Of a stretch of DNA of 22,142 bases, positions 14,801 through 21,291 are shown piece by piece. Each line of letters begins with the position of its first letter. The stretch's first letter is position 1. The stretch comes from Methanomassiliicoccales archaeon UBA280. Lineage in GTDB: Archaea > Thermoplasmatota > Thermoplasmata > SG8-5. The notes under the pieces were generated by a model. That model did no database searches. It saw only the letters and a list, made by a program, of their open reading frames with translations, and was not told where the DNA came from. The stretch is from positions 1 to 22,142 of the forward strand of contig DAKD01000025.1 in the NCBI GenBank assembly GCA_002499085.1, read 5' to 3'. The position numbers were made by a program, and so were the translations under genes.

Positions 14801-15010
14801 GCTTCCCTCGTCCACCCGGCCTGAAAGGATGGTGATTTTTTCCTTTCTGGCTCCGGAGACGAATTCTTCCACAAGCCTGCTCTTCCCGATGCCGGGCTCT
14901 CCGATTATCAAGGCGGCCCGGCCTTTCCCATCCGCAGCCCCGGCAAGGAGGCCTCTCAGTAATGCCAGCTCTTCAGACCTTCCGGCCAGCTCCAAACAGT
15001 CAGCAGTCAT
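11897..15010 (-). CDS. Large STAND-type AAA ATPase with TPR repeats and an inserted sensor-like domain
   Basis: This is a 1037-residue protein. Residues 37-44 (GEPGIGKS) are Walker A, and residues ~250-262 (VLIHLEDVHWADD) are Walker B, as in AAA_16/STAND predicted ATPases. Between them, about residues 99-192, lies an extra alpha/beta segment: SIFLVGEDGALLCKSGD, then FAGMLSAVQSFVRDSFG, then YGDMAILIEHGPGFFITGVV. It resembles a roadblock/profilin-like sensor domain. A winged-helix-like region follows, and from roughly residue 490 to the end there are many TPR-like helical pairs (motifs such as LGNIGYTLAMMGRHEESLAY). No DNA-binding output domain is evident. Such proteins act as nucleotide-driven signalling switches or scaffolds. 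A TATA-like CATATAATC (15045-15053, minus) gives a short leader. It is likely co-transcribed with DUF3795. Confidence 0.85.
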   Translation of the reverse strand: MTADCLELAGRSEELALLRGLLAGAADGKGRAALIIGEPGIGKSRLVEEFVSGARKEKITILSGRVDEGSVRPFGLFSEALSGITGHDLFSEEEYTGFCSIFLVGEDGALLCKSGDEGLDADVFAGMLSAVQSFVRDSFGGGESAGLGKLVYGDMAILIEHGPGFFITGVVRGKEHAGMRQLLGSIAKALADGRLCADTPGKTQSAIDSALGARFLVRKDMESLVFGNERIRIAECAAERLASMAESQTVLIHLEDVHWADDSSLFLYAYLARNIANRRVLLLATARPEGRPEFGRLRDSLRDEEMAEEITLGGLDPGGTRALVDSMLSPNEIPDGFVARICEESGGNPLFIRETLRQMLGDSGISLEMGNYIIAREDYSLPESLEGIIRRRLDTLGPEDLAVAEYSACIGLRFSASEAGSLANLGDPGPAIERLRVSGIVAVSGGCFEFSHAMFRQVAYSGISGRWKAIYHRSLGEFYEKSRDPEEHIYELARHFSLTGEHRKAFDYCLKAGERAEGAYAVELAREFYSSALGMLPKMGGGQCTEMRPALLEKLADSERGLGLMPDALLHYEAAVGILQEGSAAQLSVLTKMAGLLVTLNDTERAGAVLEKALPFADSAPPEIACQIMAKYSYIMMTRGKREEAAGLCGEALARLAEVRSVGVRVSVYNSLGKVYEQIGPDESALRMHQTAVDEAESSGDAKSIAMAYSAIGGYMHFRGEHLAASRLLEKSARYLEKLGDIAALAHNLGYLGMTYSDCGELEKSLASLKRALLLARKIGNRHSIASGLGNIGYTLAMMGRHEESLAYQAESLDIRKKLDIKDGQAWSHFDMSLVHIQMGNMEKTLGCLEMAASLFRESEDFVGLACAKGNMADCYAEIGDRGLAERLYRETLEIADGRNLASEQFQALMGLAEIGAADSEAVLPRLREITGRLERLSISMRLERYLGDLAAGEGDSEEAERRYSAGLAMAAGKPSMEAETSAAELLLSRAMLRLAEGDEKLAEADASESAGLYMKWGRLREAAKAGNFSLHGQGKG

Positions 15011-15044
15011 GCGCTCAATGCCGGTAGTTGGTAAGGCCGGGGGA

Positions 15045-15053
15045 TTATATGAT
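15045..15053 (-). promoter_or_regulatory. TATA-like box for the STAND ATPase gene
   Basis: On the minus strand, CATATAATC lies in the 57-base gap between the oxidoreductase stop (15068) and the ATPase start (15010). It would start transcription near 15023. This separates the ATPase transcript from the oxidoreductase operon upstream. Confidence 0.4.
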
Positions 15054-15067
15054 GTTTGGCCAAGTGC

Positions 15068-17428
15068 CTACCATTTCTCCCAGTACTTCCTGTCCGCCGA
15101 CGGCGGCTTCTCGCTGCCGGCATATTTCCCGCCCCAGACATTCAGCCCCGCTTTCTCATCGTCATCGATCTTCTTCTTCAGGAAATCAAGGAGGCAGTCC
15201 TCGGTGAACCCGAGCGAGCGCATCTTCTGCGGGGTCGGTATTCCATTCTGGGTCCAGCCCCTGCGGTGATACACAGCGTCCGAGAGCTTCTGGTACTGGT
15301 TGAGCCTGTATTCCTTCAGAGCCTCAAGCTTCTGCAGGGTGGTCATGCCAGCGGCCTTCTCCTTGGTCAGGCCGATGTCTGTTACAAGCTGGCCGTCATA
15401 CCTGTCCTTCCTGGACAGGTATTCCATCTCGGTTACTGGCCCCATGGCCCTGAACGGGAGTTTGTCCTCTTTCCTGGTGCCGCGGCCCATCCAGACATTC
15501 ATGGCCCGCTGGAAGTTGTAGACCTTCTCGCTCTGGTCGATGAGGTCCTTGGGAGTTATCTCGCGGCCCAGTGTGGCGCCCATGATGTCCGCATAATTCT
15601 GCACGTGCTCGGGTATCTTGGCAGGCTCCTTGGAGGTCGCATTGCTCGGGGGCGTGACATCGTTCCAGGGGAGCTTGCAAAGGCCGACCAGCCCGAACCA
15701 TGTCCTCCAGATCGGGAAGTAATGCAAGGCCTCGGCCTTGTCCGCGAACGTGGGTATCTGCTTGTTCACCATGTCCATGAATATTAACCAAGCTTCGTCA
15801 TGCTGCGGCCCCTTGTTCGTAAGCCCGTACCCGCCCTGCTGGGCCAGCGATTCCTTGCACACGTACTCGGAGACCTCGAGGCCCTTCTGCTCCATCCCGC
15901 AGTTCTCGACGATGTAGGGGTCGCCCCAGCCCTTGGCAAGGATCCAGTCCTTGGTTTTGCGGATTCCTTTGGACGCGACCTGGACGAACTCGTCCTTTTC
16001 CGCGCGGGCTATGCGGTGCATGAACTCCATTATGGCCTCGGCATTGCCCCACTGGAGCTCGAGCCCGCCGCATCTATCCTTGTTCAGTATGCCGTACTCG
16101 TACATCTCCATGTAGTATGCCATGCCTGTTCCGAATGAGATGGTATCGAGCCCATAGCAGTCGCAGTAGAAGTTCCACTCTATGGCCCAGTCAGGGTCCC
16201 ACATTCCCATGTTGGCGCAGGCCGCAGCGTTCTCGTACTCAGGTCCGTCAACAGAAAATTTCATGCCCTTGTAGGGGCCAGTGAGGACCGTGAAGCCGTC
16301 CACTACCTTGGCGCAGGCCATGGTGCAACCGTACCAGCATCCGTCCGGTATGACCTGTGTGAACCGCCTGTAGAAATGGTGCGAGTGCAGGTTCGCGGCT
16401 TTCGGGTGCGAGCCGAACCTGTAGTTCTCGGTCGGCAACAGATCATACGCGTCCATGACCTCGACTATATTGCCCGTGCCCACGACCCTCATGTTGCACT
16501 GGCTCTTGTCCAGGTCCCGCATCTCCCTGTGATGCTTCAGGCCTGTGGCTGCGACCTTGTCCGGGTCTGCCGGGTCATTGGACAGCCCGTCGAATTGCTC
16601 CACCCTGGCGACCAGCGCCTTGAGCTTCTTGTCCCTGAAGACTGTCCCGAGCCCGCCGCGGCCGTGCTGCTTCAGCCTGGCCACCTTCCTTCTGGGGTCG
16701 TAGAACGATATGTTCAGTATGCCCCAGAACGAGGTCTCCGCGCCTTTTCCCGCCGAGACCACCGCGACTTTCTGGCGCGCTGCCTCCGAGTCCTCGGCCG
16801 CGTACATGTAAGTGAGCTGCTCAGCCACGAGATGTGCGTTGACATCCTCGTGGGGTGCAGTCTCGATTGTGACCTTGCCCTCCACTCCGTCGATGATGAC
16901 AGCAACATCCTCTTTGGCCTTTCCCTGTATCTCTATGGCATCGAAGCCTGAGAACTTCATGTAAGGCGCGAAGTATCCGCCGGCATTGGAGTCGCATACC
17001 ATGTCGGTGAGCGGCGACACTGTAACGGAAAGGCATTTTCCCATGCCCGAGTACTGGGTGATTCCGCAGAGCGGTCCCGCTGCCATGACCAACTCGTTCT
17101 CTTCGCTGTTCCAGCGGGTGCTCGGTTTGATGGAGTCCCTGAGCAGCTTGAGCCCGAAGCCCTTGCCGCCCGTGAACATCCTTTTCATGTCCTCTGTCAC
17201 GGGCTTCTCCCTGATCTCGTTGGTGGAGAGGTTCACGTAAAGTGTCCGGCCGGCATAGCCCCTGACCACGGGCTTTTTCTCATATTTGAACTGGGCCAGG
17301 ACCTTGTGGCCCTTCTTCATCTTGGCAAGGTCCCATTCATGCTTCGTGTTGCCTGTCTCGAAACCCTCCGGGGTCTTGAGCGTGATCGGCTTGAAGCCGC
17401 AGTCAACTGTTTTCTCAGGTCCCTTCAT
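15068..17428 (-). CDS. Aldehyde ferredoxin oxidoreductase family, tungstopterin catalytic subunit
   Basis: This protein has 786 residues from the ATG at 17428, which forms an ATGA overlap with the ferredoxin stop. A GTG at 17434 is less likely. The AOR N-terminal domain begins near residue 56 (RGYAGRTLYVNLS) and includes GGKGFGLKLL, GPLCGITQYSGMGK and SPLTDMVCDSNAGGYF. The central and C-terminal domains include GRGGLGTVFRDKKLKA and the cluster motif GCWYGCTMAC, with a late Cys in LVGLCKLPWND that could complete the [4Fe-4S] site. Family members use a tungsten bis-pterin to oxidise aldehydes, or in relatives to reduce activated aromatic or other carbonyls, with ferredoxin. A ~55-residue N-terminal extension rich in Lys is unusual. 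The partner polyferredoxin suggests an AorAB- or BamBC-like complex. Substrate unknown. Confidence 0.93.
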   Translation of the reverse strand: MKGPEKTVDCGFKPITLKTPEGFETGNTKHEWDLAKMKKGHKVLAQFKYEKKPVVRGYAGRTLYVNLSTNEIREKPVTEDMKRMFTGGKGFGLKLLRDSIKPSTRWNSEENELVMAAGPLCGITQYSGMGKCLSVTVSPLTDMVCDSNAGGYFAPYMKFSGFDAIEIQGKAKEDVAVIIDGVEGKVTIETAPHEDVNAHLVAEQLTYMYAAEDSEAARQKVAVVSAGKGAETSFWGILNISFYDPRRKVARLKQHGRGGLGTVFRDKKLKALVARVEQFDGLSNDPADPDKVAATGLKHHREMRDLDKSQCNMRVVGTGNIVEVMDAYDLLPTENYRFGSHPKAANLHSHHFYRRFTQVIPDGCWYGCTMACAKVVDGFTVLTGPYKGMKFSVDGPEYENAAACANMGMWDPDWAIEWNFYCDCYGLDTISFGTGMAYYMEMYEYGILNKDRCGGLELQWGNAEAIMEFMHRIARAEKDEFVQVASKGIRKTKDWILAKGWGDPYIVENCGMEQKGLEVSEYVCKESLAQQGGYGLTNKGPQHDEAWLIFMDMVNKQIPTFADKAEALHYFPIWRTWFGLVGLCKLPWNDVTPPSNATSKEPAKIPEHVQNYADIMGATLGREITPKDLIDQSEKVYNFQRAMNVWMGRGTRKEDKLPFRAMGPVTEMEYLSRKDRYDGQLVTDIGLTKEKAAGMTTLQKLEALKEYRLNQYQKLSDAVYHRRGWTQNGIPTPQKMRSLGFTEDCLLDFLKKKIDDDEKAGLNVWGGKYAGSEKPPSADRKYWEKW

Positions 17429-17874
17429 GGGCACACCCTCCCGTGTCTGGCATATACCTCTTCGCGTATGTCGTCAAGGCTGACTTCCTTCAGCTCCAGC
17501 GCCTTCTCCGGGCAGGCCCTGACGCAGGCGCCGCAGGCAATGCACTTGAACGGAACTATTAATTCGGGGGCTTTCCTCATCACGCCTCTCGGGCAGAAAC
17601 CCACGCAGGCCTGGCATCCCACGCATTTCTTCTTGTCCAGGACCACAGTTCCGCTGCTTAGCCGTCTCAGGGCAGTGACAGGGCACATGTCGATGCACAG
17701 GCCGCACATGTTGCAGTTCGTCATGACAAATTTGCCGTCCTTCTTTTCAATCCTGATGGCCGACCATTCCCCGCCCCTGTCGTTCTTGTGATGGACATTG
17801 GAGCAGGCCTTCATACACTCCCCGCAGCCCTTGCACTTTTCCGGGTGGAACACGATGATTTTAGCAGTTGCCAT
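17425..17874 (-). CDS. Four-cluster polyferredoxin, electron-transfer subunit of the AOR
   Basis: This 149-residue protein has four CX2CX2CX3C motifs, at Cys14-24, Cys54-64, Cys84-94 and Cys111-121. Its sixteen cysteines suit up to four [4Fe-4S] clusters. It has no signal peptide and no membrane segment, so it is cytoplasmic, like HycB/AorA-type partners of molybdo- and tungsto-enzymes. The stop TGA overlaps the start ATG of the AOR subunit (ATGA), so the two are translationally coupled and probably form one complex. The final segment after the last cluster (residues 125-149) is variable. Start ATG at 17874 follows the membrane-protein stop by nine bases. Confidence 0.93.
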   Translation of the reverse strand: MATAKIIVFHPEKCKGCGECMKACSNVHHKNDRGGEWSAIRIEKKDGKFVMTNCNMCGLCIDMCPVTALRRLSSGTVVLDKKKCVGCQACVGFCPRGVMRKAPELIVPFKCIACGACVRACPEKALELKEVSLDDIREEVYARHGRVCP

Positions 17875-17883
17875 GTTCTCACC

Positions 17884-18555
17884 TCAGATCAGATGGAAGA
17901 AGCCGAACACGAGCACCCAGCAGAATGCCGATATCCCGGCGGCAGCCCTGTAGTAAACCTTCCTTCCGACGGAAATGTGAAATGGCCTCATCGAGAGTAC
18001 TGCGGCCGGCAAGGACACAGCCCCGAACAGCGCGGCGAAGAACCCGGCCCCGAGCATCACAGGCATGTTGTGCAGGAAGTTGGCCCAGGAAAGTATGCCG
18101 CCAGTTAGTACAGGGGTCATTATCTGGGTGAACATGTATCCGACAGTGTAGATGACAAACCCGAAGATAATCCCCAGCATAGCCAGCGTCTTGGCGCTCC
18201 TCATGTCGAGCGGGCCCGAGCCGTGGATGTTGAAAACAGGCCTGTTGAATACCAGTTCGAAGATTAAACCTTCTGCCATTATTGCCAGGGCAGAGCAGAT
18301 GACGCATGTGCCGACCGGAGCCCAGAATCTCAGCGCGCCCGCGACAATGGCCATGCCCAGCTGCATCCACATCGCGCCGTACAGCCGCCTTGTGAGCATC
18401 ATCAGGCCGAGCCCGATGAATCCGCCCAGGAAGGCTCCCATCGGGAACCAGGAGGGGCTGACTTCGCCCAGCATGCATTCGAGCATTCCCCAGAGCGAGC
18501 CGAACAGTATTATTCCGGCCAGCACTCTGTACTTGTCCATAGTCTTAGTTTCCAT
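17884..18555 (-). CDS. Multi-pass integral membrane protein in the AOR operon
   Basis: This 223-residue protein has about six hydrophobic segments, for example around AGIILFGSLWGMLECMLG, PMGAFLGGFIGLGLMML, LGMAIVAGALRF, TCVICSALAIMAEGLIF, MLGIIFGFVIYTVGYMF and AGISAFCWVLVFGFFHL. The overall look, with small residues and glycine-rich helices in a ~220-residue chain, recalls substrate-binding S-components of ECF-type transporters. I cannot identify a specific family. A link to metal, cofactor or substrate import for the neighbouring tungsten enzyme is conceivable and is inference only. The start at 18555 follows the previous stop directly and has GAGGTGA about seven bases upstream, a good Shine-Dalgarno sequence. 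Confidence 0.8.
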   Translation of the reverse strand: METKTMDKYRVLAGIILFGSLWGMLECMLGEVSPSWFPMGAFLGGFIGLGLMMLTRRLYGAMWMQLGMAIVAGALRFWAPVGTCVICSALAIMAEGLIFELVFNRPVFNIHGSGPLDMRSAKTLAMLGIIFGFVIYTVGYMFTQIMTPVLTGGILSWANFLHNMPVMLGAGFFAALFGAVSLPAAVLSMRPFHISVGRKVYYRAAAGISAFCWVLVFGFFHLI

Positions 18556-18972
18556 CTAAATCACCTCTATCGAAGCAAGGTCCCTGACCCAGGCGCTTTG
18601 GGTTAGACCGGGAAACACTGCCCTGTGGTCCTCTGGCGTCAGGTAGCCGCTCTGAATGTCACTCCAACCGGCGTCTTTCTGGTATCCGTCCATGCCTGTG
18701 AGCCTGTAAGTATGCGCTTCGGGATTCCGGACCCCGGAATCGAGGACCAGTTCCCCGATAAGAACGCCCTCGTAGGTCAAGTCATTGGCAGTGAAAGTGT
18801 GCGTTTCCCAGTCATTGAAAATATCTTCCCAGGCATAATCAATGCCGTTGATATTCACGATCTCCGGGTCCCCCTGGGGGATGAAGGTGTAAGCCAGGGC
18901 GCCGAATGAACCAACGAGTATGACAGCGGCCGTCACGGCCAGGATCAGATTCAGCCTTCTTGCGTCGGCCAT
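18556..18972 (-). CDS. Membrane-anchored extracytoplasmic protein, sulfite-oxidase-fold-like
   Basis: This 138-residue protein has an N-terminal hydrophobic helix (about residues 8-30, LILAVTAAVILVGSFGALAY) that anchors it or acts as an uncleaved signal. The rest would be outside the cell. The segment TYEGVLIGELVLDSG, then YRLTGMDGY, and the ending WVRDLASIEVI follow the layout of the C-terminal strands of molybdopterin-dependent sulfite-oxidase-like folds (Y-x-GVPL-x-LL, DGY, IxxIEV). The molybdenum-ligating Cys region is absent. It is the first gene of the four-gene minus-strand operon that ends with the AOR subunit. A role presenting or sensing an external ligand is inference. A TATA-like box about 24 bases upstream suggests a leaderless mRNA. 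Confidence 0.75.
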   Translation of the reverse strand: MADARRLNLILAVTAAVILVGSFGALAYTFIPQGDPEIVNINGIDYAWEDIFNDWETHTFTANDLTYEGVLIGELVLDSGVRNPEAHTYRLTGMDGYQKDAGWSDIQSGYLTPEDHRAVFPGLTQSAWVRDLASIEVI

Positions 18973-18990
18973 TGTTGGCGGATATGGGAA

Positions 18991-19004
18991 TATTTACATA
19001 AAGG
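18991..19004 (-). promoter_or_regulatory. TATA-like box for the AOR operon
   Basis: On the minus strand, CCTTTATGTAAATA is centred about 24-25 bases before the ATG at 18972, as expected for a leaderless start of the operon's first gene. It lies in a 100-base divergent region shared with queD. Confidence 0.5.
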
Positions 19005-19043
19005 TTTGCCACACATGCCTGCGACATAACGATGACAAAAACG

Positions 19044-19050
19044 TTTATAC
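19044..19050 (+). promoter_or_regulatory. TATA-like box for the que operon
   Basis: TTTATAC is centred about 26 bases before the queD ATG at 19073, so the mRNA is probably leaderless. This spacing argues against the longer open frame that begins at 18920 within the divergent gene. Confidence 0.55.
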
Positions 19051-19072
19051 GGATATTGGCATATTGCCACCC

Positions 19073-19546
19073 ATGAAACTCAAATTAGACGGCTGGGAGC
19101 TCGGCATCACATTCTCGGCCTGCCACTTCCTGCCAGGCCATTCCAAATGCAACAGGCTGCACGGCCACAACTATGCCATGCATCTGCACGTGACAGGCGA
19201 GCCCGACGGCACCGGCATAGTCCATGATTTTGTCGAGTTGAAAAGGGCAATGAAATCCGCGGTTGACGAGATGGACCACTGCGTGCTCATGCCGGGCAAG
19301 TCAAAAGTCATGAAGCTCGAGCACGAGGGCACCCAGATAAATGTCTCCTTCGGGGACAAGAGCTATTCCTTCCCGGAGGGCGATGTGAAAATATTGGATC
19401 TGGAGGTAGTCTCCGCCGAGATGCTGGCAATATATGCCCTGGACACCGTGTTGGGGCGGCTGAAACTGGGCGCCAATATTACCAAGGTCAAGGTCGGAAT
19501 AGACGAGGGCAACGGCCAGGGGGCTTGGGCATCGAGGGAGCTGTAG
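19073..19546 (+). CDS. queD: 6-carboxy-5,6,7,8-tetrahydropterin synthase
   Basis: This 157-residue protein of the PTPS/QueD family converts dihydroneopterin triphosphate to carboxytetrahydropterin, the first committed step to preQ0. Visible residues are the zinc ligands His18 (SACHFLP) and His30/His32 (LHGHNY), the catalytic-type Cys26 (SKCNRLHGH), and a later MDHCVLMP segment that carries the conserved Asp-His. The spacing C-x3-HGH fits QueD. It is the first gene of a compact cluster, and queC begins inside its 3' end. In archaea the product leads through preQ0 to archaeosine at position 15 of tRNAs. The start at 19073 is set by the domain start and by the TATA-like box. Confidence 0.93.
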   Translation: MKLKLDGWELGITFSACHFLPGHSKCNRLHGHNYAMHLHVTGEPDGTGIVHDFVELKRAMKSAVDEMDHCVLMPGKSKVMKLEHEGTQINVSFGDKSYSFPEGDVKILDLEVVSAEMLAIYALDTVLGRLKLGANITKVKVGIDEGNGQGAWASREL

Positions 19547-20220
19547 GGCGGCAGAGCGCTGTCGTGCTGCTCTCCGGAGGCCTGGATTCAGCCACATGCC
19601 TGGCGATAGCCTCCGGGAAATACGAGGTCCACGCGCTCACTTTCGATTACGGGAGCAGGCATTCGAGAGAGATAGAATCAGCAAGGCGGCTGGCCAAGCA
19701 TTTCAAAGCCAAGAGCCACACAGTTCTGGGCATAGATCTCGGCGCAATCGGCGCGTCTTCCCTGACTGACCCGGACATTCCCGTGGATACGCATAAGGCG
19801 GCCGGGGAAATCGGCAAGAGCATACCGACATCCTATGTCCCTGCCAGGAACATGACCTTCCTGAGCCTGGGTATAGCCCTGGCGGAAGCGAAATGCGCAA
19901 ACAGGGTTTTCATAGGGGCCAATTCGGTCGACTACAGCGGGTATCCTGACTGCAGGCCGGAATTCATCGCCGCCTTCCAGAAAGCCGCGGATCTGGGCAC
20001 GAAGGCCGGCGCAGAAGGCCGGGGCGTGACAATCGAGGCGCCGCTGATCAGGATGTCCAAGGCCCAGATAATTAAAAAAGGTGCGGAATTGCATGTGCCG
20101 TTCGGGATGACATGGTCCTGCTATTCCGGCGGGGAAAAACCGTGCGGGAGATGCGAGGCATGCCTGCTCAGGCAGGCGGGTTTCAGGGAGGCAGGCATCG
20201 ATGACCCGCTCGGCCGTTAA
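19525..20220 (+). CDS. queC: 7-cyano-7-deazaguanine (preQ0) synthase
   Basis: This 231-residue protein makes preQ0 from carboxydeazaguanine, ammonia and ATP. It has the PP-loop VVLLSGGLDSATC near residue 13, the conserved FDYGSRHSREIE, and SYVPARNMTFLSLG. It also has GANSVDYSGYPDCRPEF and the C-terminal zinc cluster CYSGGEKPCGRCEAC, with four Cys. The start is a TTG at 19525, which gives a 22-base overlap with queD. Only about eleven residues precede the typical AVVLLSGGLDS start, so a slightly later start is possible. The GNAT gene starts 20 bases before this stop. Everything else about the protein is standard for the family. Confidence 0.94.
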   Translation: MGIEGAVGRQSAVVLLSGGLDSATCLAIASGKYEVHALTFDYGSRHSREIESARRLAKHFKAKSHTVLGIDLGAIGASSLTDPDIPVDTHKAAGEIGKSIPTSYVPARNMTFLSLGIALAEAKCANRVFIGANSVDYSGYPDCRPEFIAAFQKAADLGTKAGAEGRGVTIEAPLIRMSKAQIIKKGAELHVPFGMTWSCYSGGEKPCGRCEACLLRQAGFREAGIDDPLGR

Positions 20221-20665
20221 GGTCAGGAAAGCCGGGAAGGCAGACGCATCCCGAATGGTCGAGATAATGGAGGCCAACAATCATTTCTACCACCCGGTGG
20301 TCGATGGGACCGAATCGATAGCCAGGCAGCTCACCATGCGCAACAATGTGATTTTGGTGGCCGAGTCAGGCGGGGATGTCGTCGGCTTCGTGCTGGGCAC
20401 CTGGGACGGCGCCCGCGCCTTCCTCTTCAAGATGTCGGTGCACCCGGATTTCCAGAGGCTGGGGATAGGCTCGCAGCTGGTGAGGGAAGCCGCTGTGGCA
20501 TTCAGGGGCATGGGCGCCGTGACCATCGGCCTCTCAGCGGCCGACGGGACCATGGGGGAGCAGAACAATTCAGTTGAGTTCTGGGAGAAGCTGGGATTCG
20601 AGCAGATACCTGCCAGGCTGATGATCCATTTCGAAATGGACAAACTTCTGGAGGCCAGGGAATGA
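20201..20665 (+). CDS. GNAT-family N-acetyltransferase embedded in the que operon
   Basis: This 154-residue protein is a GNAT acetyltransferase. The acetyl-CoA binding motif A is VHPDFQRLGIGSQLV (Q/R-x-x-G-x-G). It is preceded by the beta-strand region VGFVLGTWDGARAFLFKM and followed by NSVEFWEKLGFEQI, which is the usual motif B. It resembles RimI-like enzymes, but the acceptor cannot be read from sequence. Its start overlaps queC by 20 bases and its stop overlaps the queE start (ATGA), so it is fully integrated in the operon. Co-expression with preQ0 synthesis suggests a translation- or tRNA-related target, but that is inference from position only. Confidence 0.88.
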   Translation: MTRSAVKVRKAGKADASRMVEIMEANNHFYHPVVDGTESIARQLTMRNNVILVAESGGDVVGFVLGTWDGARAFLFKMSVHPDFQRLGIGSQLVREAAVAFRGMGAVTIGLSAADGTMGEQNNSVEFWEKLGFEQIPARLMIHFEMDKLLEARE

Positions 20666-21291
20666 AAGTATGCGAGATTTTCCGCAGCATACAGGGCGAG
20701 GGCGTGACGATGGGCCAGCCCACGGTATTCGTCAGGCTGAGCGGATGCAACCTGGCATGCAGGTGGTGCGACACCGTCTATGCAAGGGAAGAGGGAAAGG
20801 CCATGTCTCTCGGGGAAATTCTTACCGAAGTGGGAGCCCACGGCTGCAAGAATGTCTGCGTCACAGGCGGCGAGCCCATGTGCCAGGCTGAGACGGTGGG
20901 GCTAATTGATTTGCTTCTGGATTCGGGATATTTTGTCACGCTGGAGACCAACGGCTCGATGAGCCTAGAGAAGATAACATGCTCGGAGAACCTCATGATC
21001 AGCATGGACATCAAATGCCCCGGATCGGGTCAAGCAGACAGCATGGACATGTCCAACATCGAGCTGCTCGGACCCACGGACCAGCTGAAATTCATAATAT
21101 CCGACAGGAAGGATTACGAGTATGCCAGGGGCATCATAAACGAGCATTCCCCCGTTTGCGTGCCGGTCATGACCCCGGTATGGGGATTCGACATCGCCCA
21201 GATCATAAAATGGGTGCTGAAGGACAAGCTGGATGCAAGAGTGATGCCACAGCTTCACAAGCTGATATGGGGAAACGAGCGCGGGCGGTGA
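20662..21291 (+). CDS. queE: 7-carboxy-7-deazaguanine synthase (radical SAM)
   Basis: This 209-residue radical SAM enzyme converts carboxytetrahydropterin to carboxydeazaguanine, the step between QueD and QueC. The N-terminus has IFRSIQGEG, then FVRLSGCNLACRWCDT with the cluster cysteines Cys29, Cys33 and Cys36 (CX3CX2C), and CVTGGEP for SAM binding. The middle contains LETNGS and MDIKCPGSG, and the C-terminus LKFIISDRKDYEYA and VMPQLHKLIWG. All are characteristic of QueE. The start ATG overlaps the GNAT stop (ATGA at 20662-20665). The gene closes the que cluster, and a hairpin-rich stretch begins immediately at its stop codon. Confidence 0.95.
   Translation: MKVCEIFRSIQGEGVTMGQPTVFVRLSGCNLACRWCDTVYAREEGKAMSLGEILTEVGAHGCKNVCVTGGEPMCQAETVGLIDLLLDSGYFVTLETNGSMSLEKITCSENLMISMDIKCPGSGQADSMDMSNIELLGPTDQLKFIISDRKDYEYARGIINEHSPVCVPVMTPVWGFDIAQIIKWVLKDKLDARVMPQLHKLIWGNERGR

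Noticed and set aside
18920..19072. Longer N-terminus for QueD
   Set aside because: It overlaps the divergent gene and both promoters. The QueD fold starts at 19073.
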